A DNA stretch of 61,653 nt from the NCBI GenBank assembly GCA_002762795.1, contig PCYA01000010.1, positions 10,418 to 72,070 on the forward strand, read 5' to 3'. The notes under the pieces were generated by a model that saw only the letters and a list, made by a program, of their open reading frames with translations, did no database searches and was not told where the DNA came from. Every line of letters starts with the position of its first letter. The first letter of the stretch is position 1. Shown piece by piece: positions 1 to 7,911 of this stretch. Source of the stretch: Candidatus Woesearchaeota archaeon CG10_big_fil_rev_8_21_14_0_10_37_12. GTDB lineage: Archaea > Nanobdellota > Nanobdellia > Woesearchaeales > ARS49. A program made the translations under genes and the position numbers.

Positions 1-102
1 CGAAAAATACATTTTTCGCGCACAGAAAACCTCAAGGTTTTCTTGTGCCAAAAATCTCCGATTTTTTAGCATATTGAATGGTGGTTTACTATGTAAACCA
101 CA
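1..102. repeat. Tandem mini-hairpin cluster, copy 1
   Basis: Three short palindromes follow one another: an 8-bp stem at 1-18 (CGAAAAAT/ATTTTTCG), a 12-bp stem with one bulge at 20-48 (around AAAACCtcaaGGTTTT), and a 7-bp stem at 50-66 (AAAAATC/GATTTTT). A separate 9-bp hairpin, GTGGTTTAC/GTAAACCAC, lies at 82-102. The second hairpin and its flank recur exactly at 19674-19704. No gene is seen here. The same style of hairpin cluster recurs at other sites in the window. Confidence 0.75.
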
Positions 103-108
103 ATTACA

Positions 109-204
109 TAGGTGGAATTTTGGCGTGCTCAAGAACCACTGGTCATTACAAGCGAAGATGAACCTATCGCTTCATGCCACCCATCAATAGACGGGTGGTT
201 CTTG
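109..204. repeat. CAAGAACCAC inverted-repeat element, copy 1
   Basis: CAAGAACCAC (130-139) pairs with GTGGTTCTTG (195-204) and encloses a small AGCGA/TCGCT hairpin. The interior, from ACTGGTCATTACAAGCGAAG onward, is nearly identical to 19779-19830. The preceding GGTGGAATTTTGGCGTG (about 112-128) recurs near 27321-27337. It is a dispersed structured repeat. Whether it acts as DNA or RNA is unknown. Confidence 0.7.
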
Positions 205-206
205 AC

Positions 207-311
207 AGTTTGGAAGAGCTTTTATCAATAAATAGAGCAGGTAATAAAGGTGAAAAGCTAACAAAAAGAGAAATTATCAAGAAATTTTGTTTAAGAAGAT
301 GCAATAAGTAA
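207..311 (+). pseudogene. Possible C-terminal gene remnant
   Basis: An open frame runs directly out of the CAAGAACCAC element and codes for about 34 charged residues containing LTKREIIKKF before a TAA at 309-311. It has no start codon and ribosome binding site of its own. It looks like the 3' end of a gene whose 5' part was lost or replaced by the repeat. I do not recognise the family, and it could be a chance frame. Confidence 0.25.
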
Positions 312-314
312 ATA

Positions 315-1487
315 CTAATCCCTCAACATAATCAATCCAATTGCAAAAAATAAGATTACAGATGCCATTCCTGCTTGGTAGCTGTAATATTTTGCAAGCC
401 AGCCAAATACAATTGGCCCAAATACGCCTGAAAATTTGTTTGTTAGCTCGAGAAATCCAAAGAATTGTCCGACATTTTTTTTAGGAACTAATTCGAGTAA
501 TTTGGGACGTTGTGCTGTCCAGACTGCGCCCAAAGCGGCCCCGCCGATTGTTCCGGCAATAATAAACACAACTAAATTTGTAAACAACATGAGTGCAGCG
601 ACAACTATGACCCACAAAACTCCGGAATACCACAAAACAGTTTTGCTGTTGTATTTGTCAACATATTTGCCTGCAATAAGACTCCCGATAACTGCGCCCA
701 CTGATTGAATTAAATAAACTGCAAAGAATGCCTGCACGCTGAGGTTGAGTTGTGTTCTGGCGTACAAAAATAAAAACACTATGATTGCAAAAATCGCGTT
801 TGCATAGAAGAACATTGCAAGCAAAAACCTGAAGAATGTTTTGTGTTTTTTGGCTTGTACAATTGTTTTTTTGACATTCTCTAAAGCAGAAAAAAATCCT
901 TTAGTTTCAATTTTCTTTTTTTCTTTAATGCCAAAAAAAGTAAATAAGGATAGTGTAAAAAAGAGAATTGCCGTTAACACAAACATTGCTTTGCTGCCTT
1001 CTATTGTTTCCCATCCTAAACGAGACAAAATAATTGCAGCGATTGCAAGGGATATTAATGTTCCGATGTATCCCATGCCAATGCCAATTCCCGATATTTT
1101 TCCCAAATCGTATTTTCCCGCAATTTTTGGCAGCAGTGCATTATAGGTAGTTAACGCTGCGTGATAACTAAAATTTGCAAAAAAACCAGCAATTAACGCA
1201 AGTGCTAATGTTGTATAGCTGACGAGTAATGTAAGCAAACAACAAATAACAGTAAATATAATAATAAAAGGCATTCTTCTGCCTAGATTATCTGACCATG
1301 CACCAATTATAGGCACTAAAATCGCAACTAATAACATACTTAAACCAAATACTAAACCTATTTGAAATTCATTCCCACCAAGAAATGTTTTAACATAGAA
1401 TGGGAAAAAAAATGTGACAAAGAGTGCAGAGAAGATGGTATTGGCTAGGTCGTACATTCCCCAGTAAAAGACCTCTTTTTTGAGCAT
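315..1487 (-). CDS. MFS transporter, UMF1/Atg22-like family
   Basis: A 390-aa integral membrane protein with about 12 predicted hydrophobic segments. The N-terminal motif YWGMYDLANTIFSALF (residues 8-23) matches the UMF1 branch of the major facilitator superfamily, which includes yeast vacuolar effluxer Atg22. An MFS-type loop with SDNLGRR follows after the second helix. The substrate cannot be told from sequence; amino acids or other small metabolites are plausible for the family. The gene is monocistronic and its 3' side abuts the repeat cluster at the window start. Length is normal for a compact member. Confidence 0.8.
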   Translation of the reverse strand: MLKKEVFYWGMYDLANTIFSALFVTFFFPFYVKTFLGGNEFQIGLVFGLSMLLVAILVPIIGAWSDNLGRRMPFIIIFTVICCLLTLLVSYTTLALALIAGFFANFSYHAALTTYNALLPKIAGKYDLGKISGIGIGMGYIGTLISLAIAAIILSRLGWETIEGSKAMFVLTAILFFTLSLFTFFGIKEKKKIETKGFFSALENVKKTIVQAKKHKTFFRFLLAMFFYANAIFAIIVFLFLYARTQLNLSVQAFFAVYLIQSVGAVIGSLIAGKYVDKYNSKTVLWYSGVLWVIVVAALMLFTNLVVFIIAGTIGGAALGAVWTAQRPKLLELVPKKNVGQFFGFLELTNKFSGVFGPIVFGWLAKYYSYQAGMASVILFFAIGLIMLRD

Positions 1488-1678
1488 GTATGTTAATTTG
1501 ATTTTAGATTTTAAAATGGTTGTGTTTATTTATCAAAGTAAGCAGTACGCAGTAGACAGTAGAGGCAAATAGTAAGAAGAAATTATTTTTGGTTTACTGC
1601 TGACTGTTTACCTTAATTTCTTACTGTGTTTAAGTGGTTACAAAGCTTTTTATCAAGTGATTTTTTTGTTTTGTGTGT

Positions 1679-1779
1679 CAAGAACCACCAATAGTCAATA
1701 ATGTGTTGTGGTAGTTCTTGAGCACCTTGGAAACCTTGCGCCCATCCTAAGAACGCAAGCCAAAGGTTTCCGAGTAAGA
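1679..1779. repeat. CAAGAACCAC inverted-repeat element, copy 2, plus hairpin
   Basis: CAAGAACCAC at 1679-1688 pairs imperfectly with GTGGTAGTTCTTG ending at 1720. A second stem follows: GGAAACC and TTGCG (from 1729) face CGCAA and GGTTTCC (ending about 1779). The copy ends only about 13 nt before the start of the following nucleotidase gene, so it probably forms part of that gene's upstream region. Confidence 0.6.
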
Positions 1780-1791
1780 GGTTTCCAACGT

Positions 1792-2403
1792 ATGAGGATA
1801 GGTGTTGATATTGATCAGATTTTGGCTGATTTTTTGCAAGGTTTTGCAAAATTTCATAACACAGTGTATGATACAACTGTATCTAAAGAAGATTTCCGTG
1901 ATTTTAATCTTTGTACTGTGATTGGCGGAACAGAAGAAGAAAAAAACAACAAGATTCTTGAGTATTACGATTCTGAGTTTTTCAAAAGCATCCCCTCTGT
2001 TCCTGGAGCAAGAGAAGCATTGCAAAAACTTCACGATGAACACGAGTTTGTTTTGATTACTTCCCGTCCAAATCATATTTCTGAAACAACAAAGCAATGG
2101 TTGGCAAAACATTTTAAGACAAATTTCAAGGAATTGCATTTTTCAAATGATTGGTTCAAGAAAGGAAGCAACAAGTTAAATAAAGGAGAATTATGCAAAC
2201 AGCTAAAGATTGATTTGATGATTGAAGACAGTGTGAATAATGCTACATTGTGCGCACAGCATGGAACTCCTGCAGTTCTTTTGGCATACCCTTGGAATGA
2301 GACAGACAACTTGCACTCAGAAATAACTCGCTTGGCTTCATGGACTGATATAGTGGAGCATATTCAAAGAGAAAAAAAAGCAAGAGAAACAAGACAGTTC
2401 TGA
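1792..2403 (+). CDS. 5'(3')-deoxyribonucleotidase-like HAD phosphatase
   Basis: A 203-aa soluble protein of the HAD superfamily, NT5C-like group, predicted to dephosphorylate nucleoside monophosphates. Visible motifs are motif I DIDQILADF (residues 6-14, nucleophile D6 and acid D8), motif II LITSR (88-92) and motif IV MIEDS (143-147), with a lysine between them near residue 131. An upstream in-frame ATG at 1708 would add 28 residues encoded by the repeat element. The ATG at 1792 starts exactly at the conserved beta strand, so I chose it. The natural substrate is unproven. Confidence 0.75.
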   Translation: MRIGVDIDQILADFLQGFAKFHNTVYDTTVSKEDFRDFNLCTVIGGTEEEKNNKILEYYDSEFFKSIPSVPGAREALQKLHDEHEFVLITSRPNHISETTKQWLAKHFKTNFKELHFSNDWFKKGSNKLNKGELCKQLKIDLMIEDSVNNATLCAQHGTPAVLLAYPWNETDNLHSEITRLASWTDIVEHIQREKKARETRQF

Positions 2404-2480
2404 AATTTTTTGGGGTAAGAGTCATAGCAACATTTTTATATTCTCTGCTGTTAACTATATTTTGAAAAAGAGGTGTGGGT

Positions 2481-3074
2481 ATGTTGTTAATCAGGTGGAT
2501 AGTTTGGCCAATTATTAGTTTGTTTGTACGTCATGTTGAAGGATTAAATAAACTTCCGGACGGACCGTTTATTTTAGTGTCTAACCATGCTTCTTATATT
2601 GATGGTCCATTGCTTATCGCATTATTGTATCGTTTCAAAAAAGCAAGAGTGTGTTTTCTCGTAACAAAAGAAGGTTTTACAGGCAAGTTTTGGGATTGGA
2701 TATTTAGAAAAGGAGGAGCAGTTCGAGTAAATGGTAGCGTAGATTCTGCTGTTGCACTTATCAAAAATGGTTTTTCTGTTGGTTTAATGCCTGAGGGTAA
2801 GAGAACAGCAACGGGTTGGCCTGATGAAAAAATAGAGCACACTGGAATCGGAGTTCTTGCGTTGCTTACAAAACGACCGGTTGTTCCAGTGTATGTTGAA
2901 ACTTTTTCATTTTGGAGCAGGCATCATTTTTTCCCAACGTTTCATAATTCTATTGTTGTGCGTTTTGGAAAACCTTTGCAATTTTCTGCAAAGTCGACAA
3001 AAGTAAATATTCAGAGGGCAAAAGCAAGGATTTGGCGTGAGGTGAAAAAGCTTGCAAGAGTTTCTTACGTTTAA
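2481..3074 (+). CDS. 1-acyl-glycerol-3-phosphate acyltransferase-like (PlsC family)
   Basis: A 197-aa membrane-associated acyltransferase. The HX4D catalytic motif is NHASYID (H36, D41), and the PEGKR block (104-108) corresponds to the acceptor-binding PEGTR motif. The N terminus is hydrophobic. The family transfers acyl groups to lysophospholipids, which is unexpected for archaeal ether lipids, so the real acceptor is uncertain. A GAGGTG ribosome binding site at 2470-2475 supports ATG 2481 over GTG 2475. It overlaps the following adenylating enzyme by 23 nt, suggesting one operon and a shared pathway. Confidence 0.75.
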   Translation: MLLIRWIVWPIISLFVRHVEGLNKLPDGPFILVSNHASYIDGPLLIALLYRFKKARVCFLVTKEGFTGKFWDWIFRKGGAVRVNGSVDSAVALIKNGFSVGLMPEGKRTATGWPDEKIEHTGIGVLALLTKRPVVPVYVETFSFWSRHHFFPTFHNSIVVRFGKPLQFSAKSTKVNIQRAKARIWREVKKLARVSYV

Positions 3075-4500
3075 TCAGTTGAAGTTATTCTCGCAGGAAA
3101 AAATTGTTCATTTGCAGACGTTGCGTTTTCGTGCAACCTGCAGATATTTGTTGCCGAATGTTCCGTTTTATAAAAAATTGTTTGCTGAGTACAATGTTGA
3201 TCCAAACATTTTGCGTAATGTTGAAGATTGGCAAAAAAATGGTTTGCCATTGATTAAAAAAGCAGCTTACATGAAAAATCCAAAAGATTTTGTTGTGCAG
3301 CCAGGCAAAGATGTTTTTAAGGAGTATGTTTCTTTGTTGTCAAGTCAGCATGAGTTTGATGAATTGATCAAATTATTATTTTCTGACAAAGAAAAAGAAT
3401 TAAAACAATATTACAGTCCTAAAATGTTGGTGTTTTCTGGCGGTACAGAATCTGGAAATCCTACGCCTGTTATGCTGACTGCAAAGCAAAAGTTTGACAC
3501 ACTTGTTGGGGTGCTTGAAGTTATTGGTAAACTTTTGTTCACACATACAGAGAAAAAAACAGTTGGCATGAACTTATTTCCGTATGCGCCTCACCTTGGT
3601 TGGCATGCAACGCATATGGCGTTGGATATTAACACTGATCTTAATCTAGGAACTGCGGCTGGTGGTGCTATGCCGACAGAAAGATTAGTTATGTTAGCAG
3701 ATAAAACAAAACCAAATGTGATTTGTGGAATGAGTGATTATTTAAGAAATAGATTCTTGCCATTAGCAGTTCAGAAGAAGATTAAGCTTTCTGAAAAAGT
3801 AGTGTTTGTTAATGGCGCGCAAAAAATGCATGATGCGGAGAGAGTAAAGATAAAACAATTAGCGAAAAAACTTGGTGTGAAGCAATGCACTGTGCTTGAT
3901 ATGTATGGTGCGAGTGAGCTTAAAGAAGCCTTGATGCCTGAGTGTGTAGAAGGTTCTGGTTTTCATCATGTTGCTCCGTTAAGCACAATTGTAAGAACTG
4001 TAGAAGCAAAGCATACAACAAAAGATTTGATTGATGATTGGCAGTTTTCTTATTCTGGCTATGCGGTTTCTTGGAATATTGACGGTGCAGGTACATTGCT
4101 TCAGGGCTATTTTCTTGGCGATAAATATGATAAAATAGAAACAAACAAGTGTGATTATTGCAGGTTGAACGTGCAGCGTTTTTTTGGCGTGAACAGAATA
4201 AGAGAAGTTGAAACACAATTAAACCTAACAGGAATTGTTGAAGAAAAAGTAAAGGGAACAAGAGTTAATTTGGTAGCATATAGAGGTGCTGCTTTATCTT
4301 TGGATGAAATTAAAGAAGCACAGGTTGTTTTGAAGAAGAACAAGGTTGAAGTAAGAATTGTTTCTGATAAACCAAAAAAAGCAATTGCAAAATTAGAGAA
4401 GAAGTTTGCAAGTGCAGAAATTAAGCCAATAATAAAATGTGTGTCTATGGACGATCTAAAAAATGATAAATTGAAGTTTAAGCCGATAGTTATTGGTTAG
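3052..4500 (+). CDS. PaaK/LuxE-like AMP-dependent synthetase
   Basis: A 482-aa adenylate-forming enzyme resembling phenylacetate-CoA ligases and LuxE acyl-protein synthetases. The phosphate-binding loop is SGGTESGNPTP (129-139). MYGASE near residue 284 fits the adenine-binding motif and GYFLGDKYDKIE near 345 fits the TGD region. A CDYC pair near 361 may bind metal. It should activate a carboxylic acid as acyl-AMP, but the acid is unknown. The best start is TTG 3052 inside the upstream acyltransferase gene; a TTG nearer 3079 is possible. Coupling with the acyltransferase suggests activation followed by acyl transfer. Confidence 0.7.
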   Translation: MQEFLTFNQLKLFSQEKIVHLQTLRFRATCRYLLPNVPFYKKLFAEYNVDPNILRNVEDWQKNGLPLIKKAAYMKNPKDFVVQPGKDVFKEYVSLLSSQHEFDELIKLLFSDKEKELKQYYSPKMLVFSGGTESGNPTPVMLTAKQKFDTLVGVLEVIGKLLFTHTEKKTVGMNLFPYAPHLGWHATHMALDINTDLNLGTAAGGAMPTERLVMLADKTKPNVICGMSDYLRNRFLPLAVQKKIKLSEKVVFVNGAQKMHDAERVKIKQLAKKLGVKQCTVLDMYGASELKEALMPECVEGSGFHHVAPLSTIVRTVEAKHTTKDLIDDWQFSYSGYAVSWNIDGAGTLLQGYFLGDKYDKIETNKCDYCRLNVQRFFGVNRIREVETQLNLTGIVEEKVKGTRVNLVAYRGAALSLDEIKEAQVVLKKNKVEVRIVSDKPKKAIAKLEKKFASAEIKPIIKCVSMDDLKNDKLKFKPIVIG

Positions 4501-4837
4501 GCATTTATAAAATCTTTAGCATGTCTTTTTAATAAGGTATTGTTTTTTATATCTTCTGTTGTAAAAGTTCTCTTAACAACCCAGTAAGTTCCCTTGTAAG
4601 GATCTCGACGCATATACCAAAATTGATAAGTTCTCTTCGTAATAGTATTGGATCATCATAGTATTTTTCAAGAATAGATGTAACTTCTGTTTCTGAATAC
4701 ACTTTTTCATCCTCAAAGTTGTCAAGCAGTTTTAATAATATGGCTTGTTTTTTAAAATCATTAGCTGGAAATGCTTTGTGTTTTACAAATTTTTCAAAAA
4801 GTTCTTCAACATCGAAAGGAAAAACGATTCCAGCCAT
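4497..4837 (-). pseudogene. DUF2087 protein with a -1 frameshift
   Basis: The N-terminal frame (4547-4837, 96 aa) has the DUF2087 pattern, ending in DDPILLRRELINFG, then turns into unrelated leucine-rich sequence. In the next frame the expected ending YMRRDPYKGTYWVVK is perfectly readable and runs to a TAA at 4497. One missing base at about 4615-4616 (GGTAT where GGTTAT is expected) explains this. The gene is therefore recently broken, recoded, or carries an assembly error. The intact 3' half argues the mutation is recent. DUF2087 proteins are small and possibly nucleic-acid binding. It converges with the upstream ligase gene with a 4-nt overlap. Confidence 0.75.
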
Positions 4838-4964
4838 TAGTTATTTGCTCGATCTTGAGTTTTTATATGTTTCGTGAAAACAAACTGTTATGATTTGTTA
4901 AACAAAAGCTTTAAATAAGATGGCGAGAAATTTTCTTTTATGGCAAGTATAGATGGAGGAGAAG

Positions 4965-5300
4965 ATGAGGATGGGAACGCATCTTCTTGTAAATTTGTAT
5001 GGGTGTCCTGTTGCTGTTCTCAACAAGTCTAAAGTAGTTCTAAGGCTGTTAAATAGTGTTGTAAAAGAAGCTAAATTGAAAAAAGTTGGAGACAAATCTT
5101 ATCAGTTTAAACCAGTTGGTGCCACTGCTGTTATTTTGCTTGCAGAGAGTCACATAAGTATCCACACATGGCCTGAAAACAAAAGTGCTGCTGTAGATAT
5201 ATTCTGTTGTGCTGGAGATAAAAAGCCAGATCTGGCATTAAAATCTTTGCTTAAAAAATTCAAGCCTGAAAAATATTCAGTCAAAAGGGTCAGGAGGTAA
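4965..5300 (+). CDS. speD: S-adenosylmethionine decarboxylase proenzyme
   Basis: A 111-aa short SAM decarboxylase of the prokaryotic type. It makes decarboxylated SAM, the aminopropyl donor for polyamines. The autoprocessing and active-site block is LAESHISIHTWPE; Ser62 should become the pyruvoyl group, His67 is conserved, and a Cys81-Cys82 pair lies in the later catalytic position. GGAGGA at 4955-4960 supports ATG 4965, although ATG 4953 and 4971 are also in frame. The stop lies 1 nt before the next gene, the user of its product. A TATA-like GCTTTAAATAAG lies near 4909. Confidence 0.92.
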   Translation: MRMGTHLLVNLYGCPVAVLNKSKVVLRLLNSVVKEAKLKKVGDKSYQFKPVGATAVILLAESHISIHTWPENKSAAVDIFCCAGDKKPDLALKSLLKKFKPEKYSVKRVRR

Positions 5301-5301
5301 A

Positions 5302-6345
5302 ATGGTTGACAAACTTTCAAACAGCATAAGATATGTTCTCCGTGCTCTTGACATTCCAAAGAATTTTTATGAGCTTGTAAGCTTGCAGGATGTAGGAATA
5401 AAGGAGTTTGCAAAATGTCTGAATTTTTTGATTGAAGAAGGGGTTGTTTGTTATAATAAAAAACTTTTTTCTCTGACAGAAAAAGGTGTTGAGTTGAGAA
5501 AAAAGTTTGGCATAGAATCTGCTTTACACTGCACTTCCTGCAGAAAAAGTTTGCTGCTTGATAAGCGTATTAAAAACATATTTGATAAGTTTGTTGAGAT
5601 AACTAAAAAAAGACCATTAATATCACATGATTTCTGGCAGGAATATATGTTGCCAATTGATGTGTTGTATCGTGTAGAATTCATACGGTCAAAAAATGAT
5701 CTTGAAAATAATAAATTTATAATTATTGGGGATGATGATTTGCTTAGTATAGCTCTTGCGTTGACAGGTCTTGTTAAGCATGTTACGGTGTTGGAGATAG
5801 ACAAGAACATTGTTGATTTGATAAATTTTGTTGCAGAGAAAGAGAATCTTCCTATAACTGCAATGGTCTATAATGTTGAACAAGCTCTTCCAGAGAAGTT
5901 CATAGGCAAGTTTGATGTTTTTGTTACAGATCCTGTTGAAGCACAGGAAGGTTTGAAGTTGTTTCTAAGTAGAGGTCTTTGTGCGTTAAAAGAAAATGGT
6001 GTCATGTATTTTGGAATTACTAGTCTTGATACATCTCATAAGAAAAAACTTAATGTTCAAAAATTTTTAAGTAAAAATAATTGTGTTTTTACTGATATAA
6101 TAAAGAACTTTAGTTTTTATGGAGAAGATTTCCAAAGCAGTTCAGTGAAAGAAAGTTATTCAAGAACAAAATTGCAAGAATTATTTTCATTTGATATTGG
6201 CTCGCCTGATAAAGACTGGTATAATTCACATTTTATTCGCGTACAAGTAGTAGGAAAAGCAGACTGTGCCAACAAAGAGATATTGCTTGGAAAAAGATTG
6301 TATGTTGATTCTGATGTTGTGACTTTTGTTGAAGAACACGTTTAA
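5302..6345 (+). CDS. bpsA: Branched-chain polyamine synthase (BpsA, DUF43)
   Basis: A 347-aa enzyme of the DUF43/BpsA family, which adds aminopropyl groups from decarboxylated SAM to spermidine to make N4-bis(aminopropyl)spermidine. It has an N-terminal winged-helix-like region (1-65), a CTSC zinc-like pair (77-80), RPLISHDFWQEYMLP (104-118), the GDDD motif as GDDDLLS (143-149) and TDPVEAQEG (209-217). Characterised enzymes usually have DPP at the last site; here the second Pro is Val. AGGAGG inside the end of speD serves as its ribosome binding site. Family assignment is strong; the exact product is inferred. Confidence 0.88.
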   Translation: MVDKLSNSIRYVLRALDIPKNFYELVSLQDVGIKEFAKCLNFLIEEGVVCYNKKLFSLTEKGVELRKKFGIESALHCTSCRKSLLLDKRIKNIFDKFVEITKKRPLISHDFWQEYMLPIDVLYRVEFIRSKNDLENNKFIIIGDDDLLSIALALTGLVKHVTVLEIDKNIVDLINFVAEKENLPITAMVYNVEQALPEKFIGKFDVFVTDPVEAQEGLKLFLSRGLCALKENGVMYFGITSLDTSHKKKLNVQKFLSKNNCVFTDIIKNFSFYGEDFQSSSVKESYSRTKLQELFSFDIGSPDKDWYNSHFIRVQVVGKADCANKEILLGKRLYVDSDVVTFVEEHV

Positions 6346-6956
6346 GCATTTGCTTGTTCTGCTGGTAAGTTGTCTTCTTTTTTTGTTGGTTCAGTTGTTA
6401 TTGTTGTTGCTAGAAGATTTTTTGATTTGCTCGTAATCGTAAGATCGTCTACTTTTATTCCACAAACTAATGGTAATTTTTTGGCTGCTTTTTTCAGCGC
6501 TGTTCGTGCAAGTGCTACATGTTCTTTTGTTGTTCCTATTGTGTACAATTCTTGTCCTACACGTACTTGTGCAGCTACACCTATTGGTTTTCCGAAACTG
6601 TGCGCCATTCCTGTGCTTAAACGGTCTGCGCCTGCTCCTGCTGCTAATGGATTTTCGCGCATGATGTGGTGTGGATAAATTCTAACTTTTAAGTAAAAGC
6701 CGATTTTTCCAAGCACTTTTTCAATTGTTCTGTTTGCTGTTAACCTTGCACTTTCTATTGCGTTATCTCTGATTTGCACTTTGTTTTTTGCTACTAAATG
6801 TATTAAGAAGGGGTAATCCTGTTCTTTTCCTGATACGTATCTTGCTATTCTATTTGCCGGTCTTGCGCGTACAAAAGATTTAGCTTTGTATTTAGAGTAT
6901 CTTGTGTAAGGTCTTTTAATGCTTCTGTATGCACAGAACTTTCTTAATCGAGCCAT
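6342..6956 (-). CDS. rpl10e: 50S ribosomal protein L10e (uL16 family)
   Basis: A 204-aa archaeal large-subunit protein that sits near the peptidyl transferase centre and tRNA-binding cleft. The N-terminal MARLRKFCAYR and the loop containing ENPLAAGAGADRLSTGM are diagnostic. A further upstream in-frame ATG would add MWQNS only, so the start at 6956 is preferred. It converges with bpsA with a 4-nt overlap. The C-terminal tail, beyond the fold, is rich in Thr, Glu and Asn and looks disordered. A 44-aa gene with a strong ribosome binding site lies just upstream on the same strand. Confidence 0.95.
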   Translation of the reverse strand: MARLRKFCAYRSIKRPYTRYSKYKAKSFVRARPANRIARYVSGKEQDYPFLIHLVAKNKVQIRDNAIESARLTANRTIEKVLGKIGFYLKVRIYPHHIMRENPLAAGAGADRLSTGMAHSFGKPIGVAAQVRVGQELYTIGTTKEHVALARTALKKAAKKLPLVCGIKVDDLTITSKSKNLLATTITTEPTKKEDNLPAEQANA

Positions 6957-7001
6957 GCTGTTTTGCCACAATCTTCTGTTTATAAATCTTTTGGGTTTGC
7001 A

Positions 7002-7136
7002 TCAATACATTTCGTTTTCTTTGTATCGTGCAAGTCTTGTCATGCCGAAGATAAATTCATATCCGGCAGCGAACTCCCCGTCTTCTTCAAACTCTTCCCA
7101 GATTTTTCCGTTTTTTACGCGGATTATTTGTTTCAT
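7002..7136 (-). CDS. Small conserved-looking protein, 44 aa
   Basis: This short gene starts MKQIIRVKNGKIWEEFEEDG and ends RYKENEMY. A very strong Shine-Dalgarno stretch, AAGGGGGGAT, lies 7 nt upstream of the ATG, which is why I call it. It is acidic in the middle, has no membrane segment and no recognisable domain. It sits 45 nt upstream of rpl10e on the same strand, so they may be cotranscribed. A role in translation would be guesswork. Confidence 0.65.
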   Translation of the reverse strand: MKQIIRVKNGKIWEEFEEDGEFAAGYEFIFGMTRLARYKENEMY

Positions 7137-7306
7137 TTTTATCCCCCCTTGCTATTATTAAATTTTAGAAGGGAAGAAACTATTTAGTTTTGTTCCTTAT
7201 TTTTTAATAAAATTATAAGGATGATACGTTTGCTACCAAATATTTAAACCACTTTTAAGTAATGATTTTAGTAAAGTTTATAAAGGAATTCTTTTGATTT
7301 AACTCT

Positions 7307-7867
7307 ATGGGACGTAAAGACGAAATTCAGAGAGATAATGGCTTGGCTGCACGGCTTGGAAGAGAATACGCAAAGCTAAATATTATTCCATCTTATGCAA
7401 GTAATGTTACTAATTCATCTGCAACAGGAAAATTTGCATGGGCAAAAAATGCAGTTAGTTATGCAAGGCAAGCTTTTTCTGAAAGACGTTCAGCAGATAA
7501 TTATTTTGCTGATGCTGCACAGGCTCATTTGGGTGTAGGGCCAGATGTGGTTGATCAAGCAGGAAATGTTCTTGTACGGAGGTATAATCTCATTCCAAAC
7601 GATACAGCAAGTGATACTGCCTGGGAAACGCGTTTTATTCCTGTCAGAGCAACATACAATACGTATATGGGTGCTAAACGAGTTGCTGGTTATGCAAAGC
7701 TTGCAGCAGGTGTTGCATTCGGAAGTTTTGGGCTTGCTATGCTTTGCAAGGCAACAGAGCATGATTGGACTCAGGCAGGTCTAACATATGTTATAACAAT
7801 ACCCTCAGGTATTCTTTCTGTTGGTCTTGCAGCAGTAGCTGGAGTAAAAGATCATTTCGATGTGTGA
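7307..7867 (+). CDS. Membrane protein of unknown function, tandem paralogue 1
   Basis: A 186-aa protein with a soluble N-terminal two thirds and two C-terminal hydrophobic helices (about 127-148 and 158-178) separated by a short loop containing HDWTQAG. The N-terminal DNGLAARLGREYAKL matches DDGLAARIGRELARQ of the next gene, and the helical hairpins match too, so the two are duplicates. A TATA-like GTTTATAAAGG lies about 25 nt before the ATG, indicating a leaderless transcript. Function is not recognisable. Confidence 0.75.
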   Translation: MGRKDEIQRDNGLAARLGREYAKLNIIPSYASNVTNSSATGKFAWAKNAVSYARQAFSERRSADNYFADAAQAHLGVGPDVVDQAGNVLVRRYNLIPNDTASDTAWETRFIPVRATYNTYMGAKRVAGYAKLAAGVAFGSFGLAMLCKATEHDWTQAGLTYVITIPSGILSVGLAAVAGVKDHFDV

Positions 7868-7911
7868 GTTCTTCGCAAATATTATAAGCTTAAATTTTTG
7901 TTTTTGCGTAG

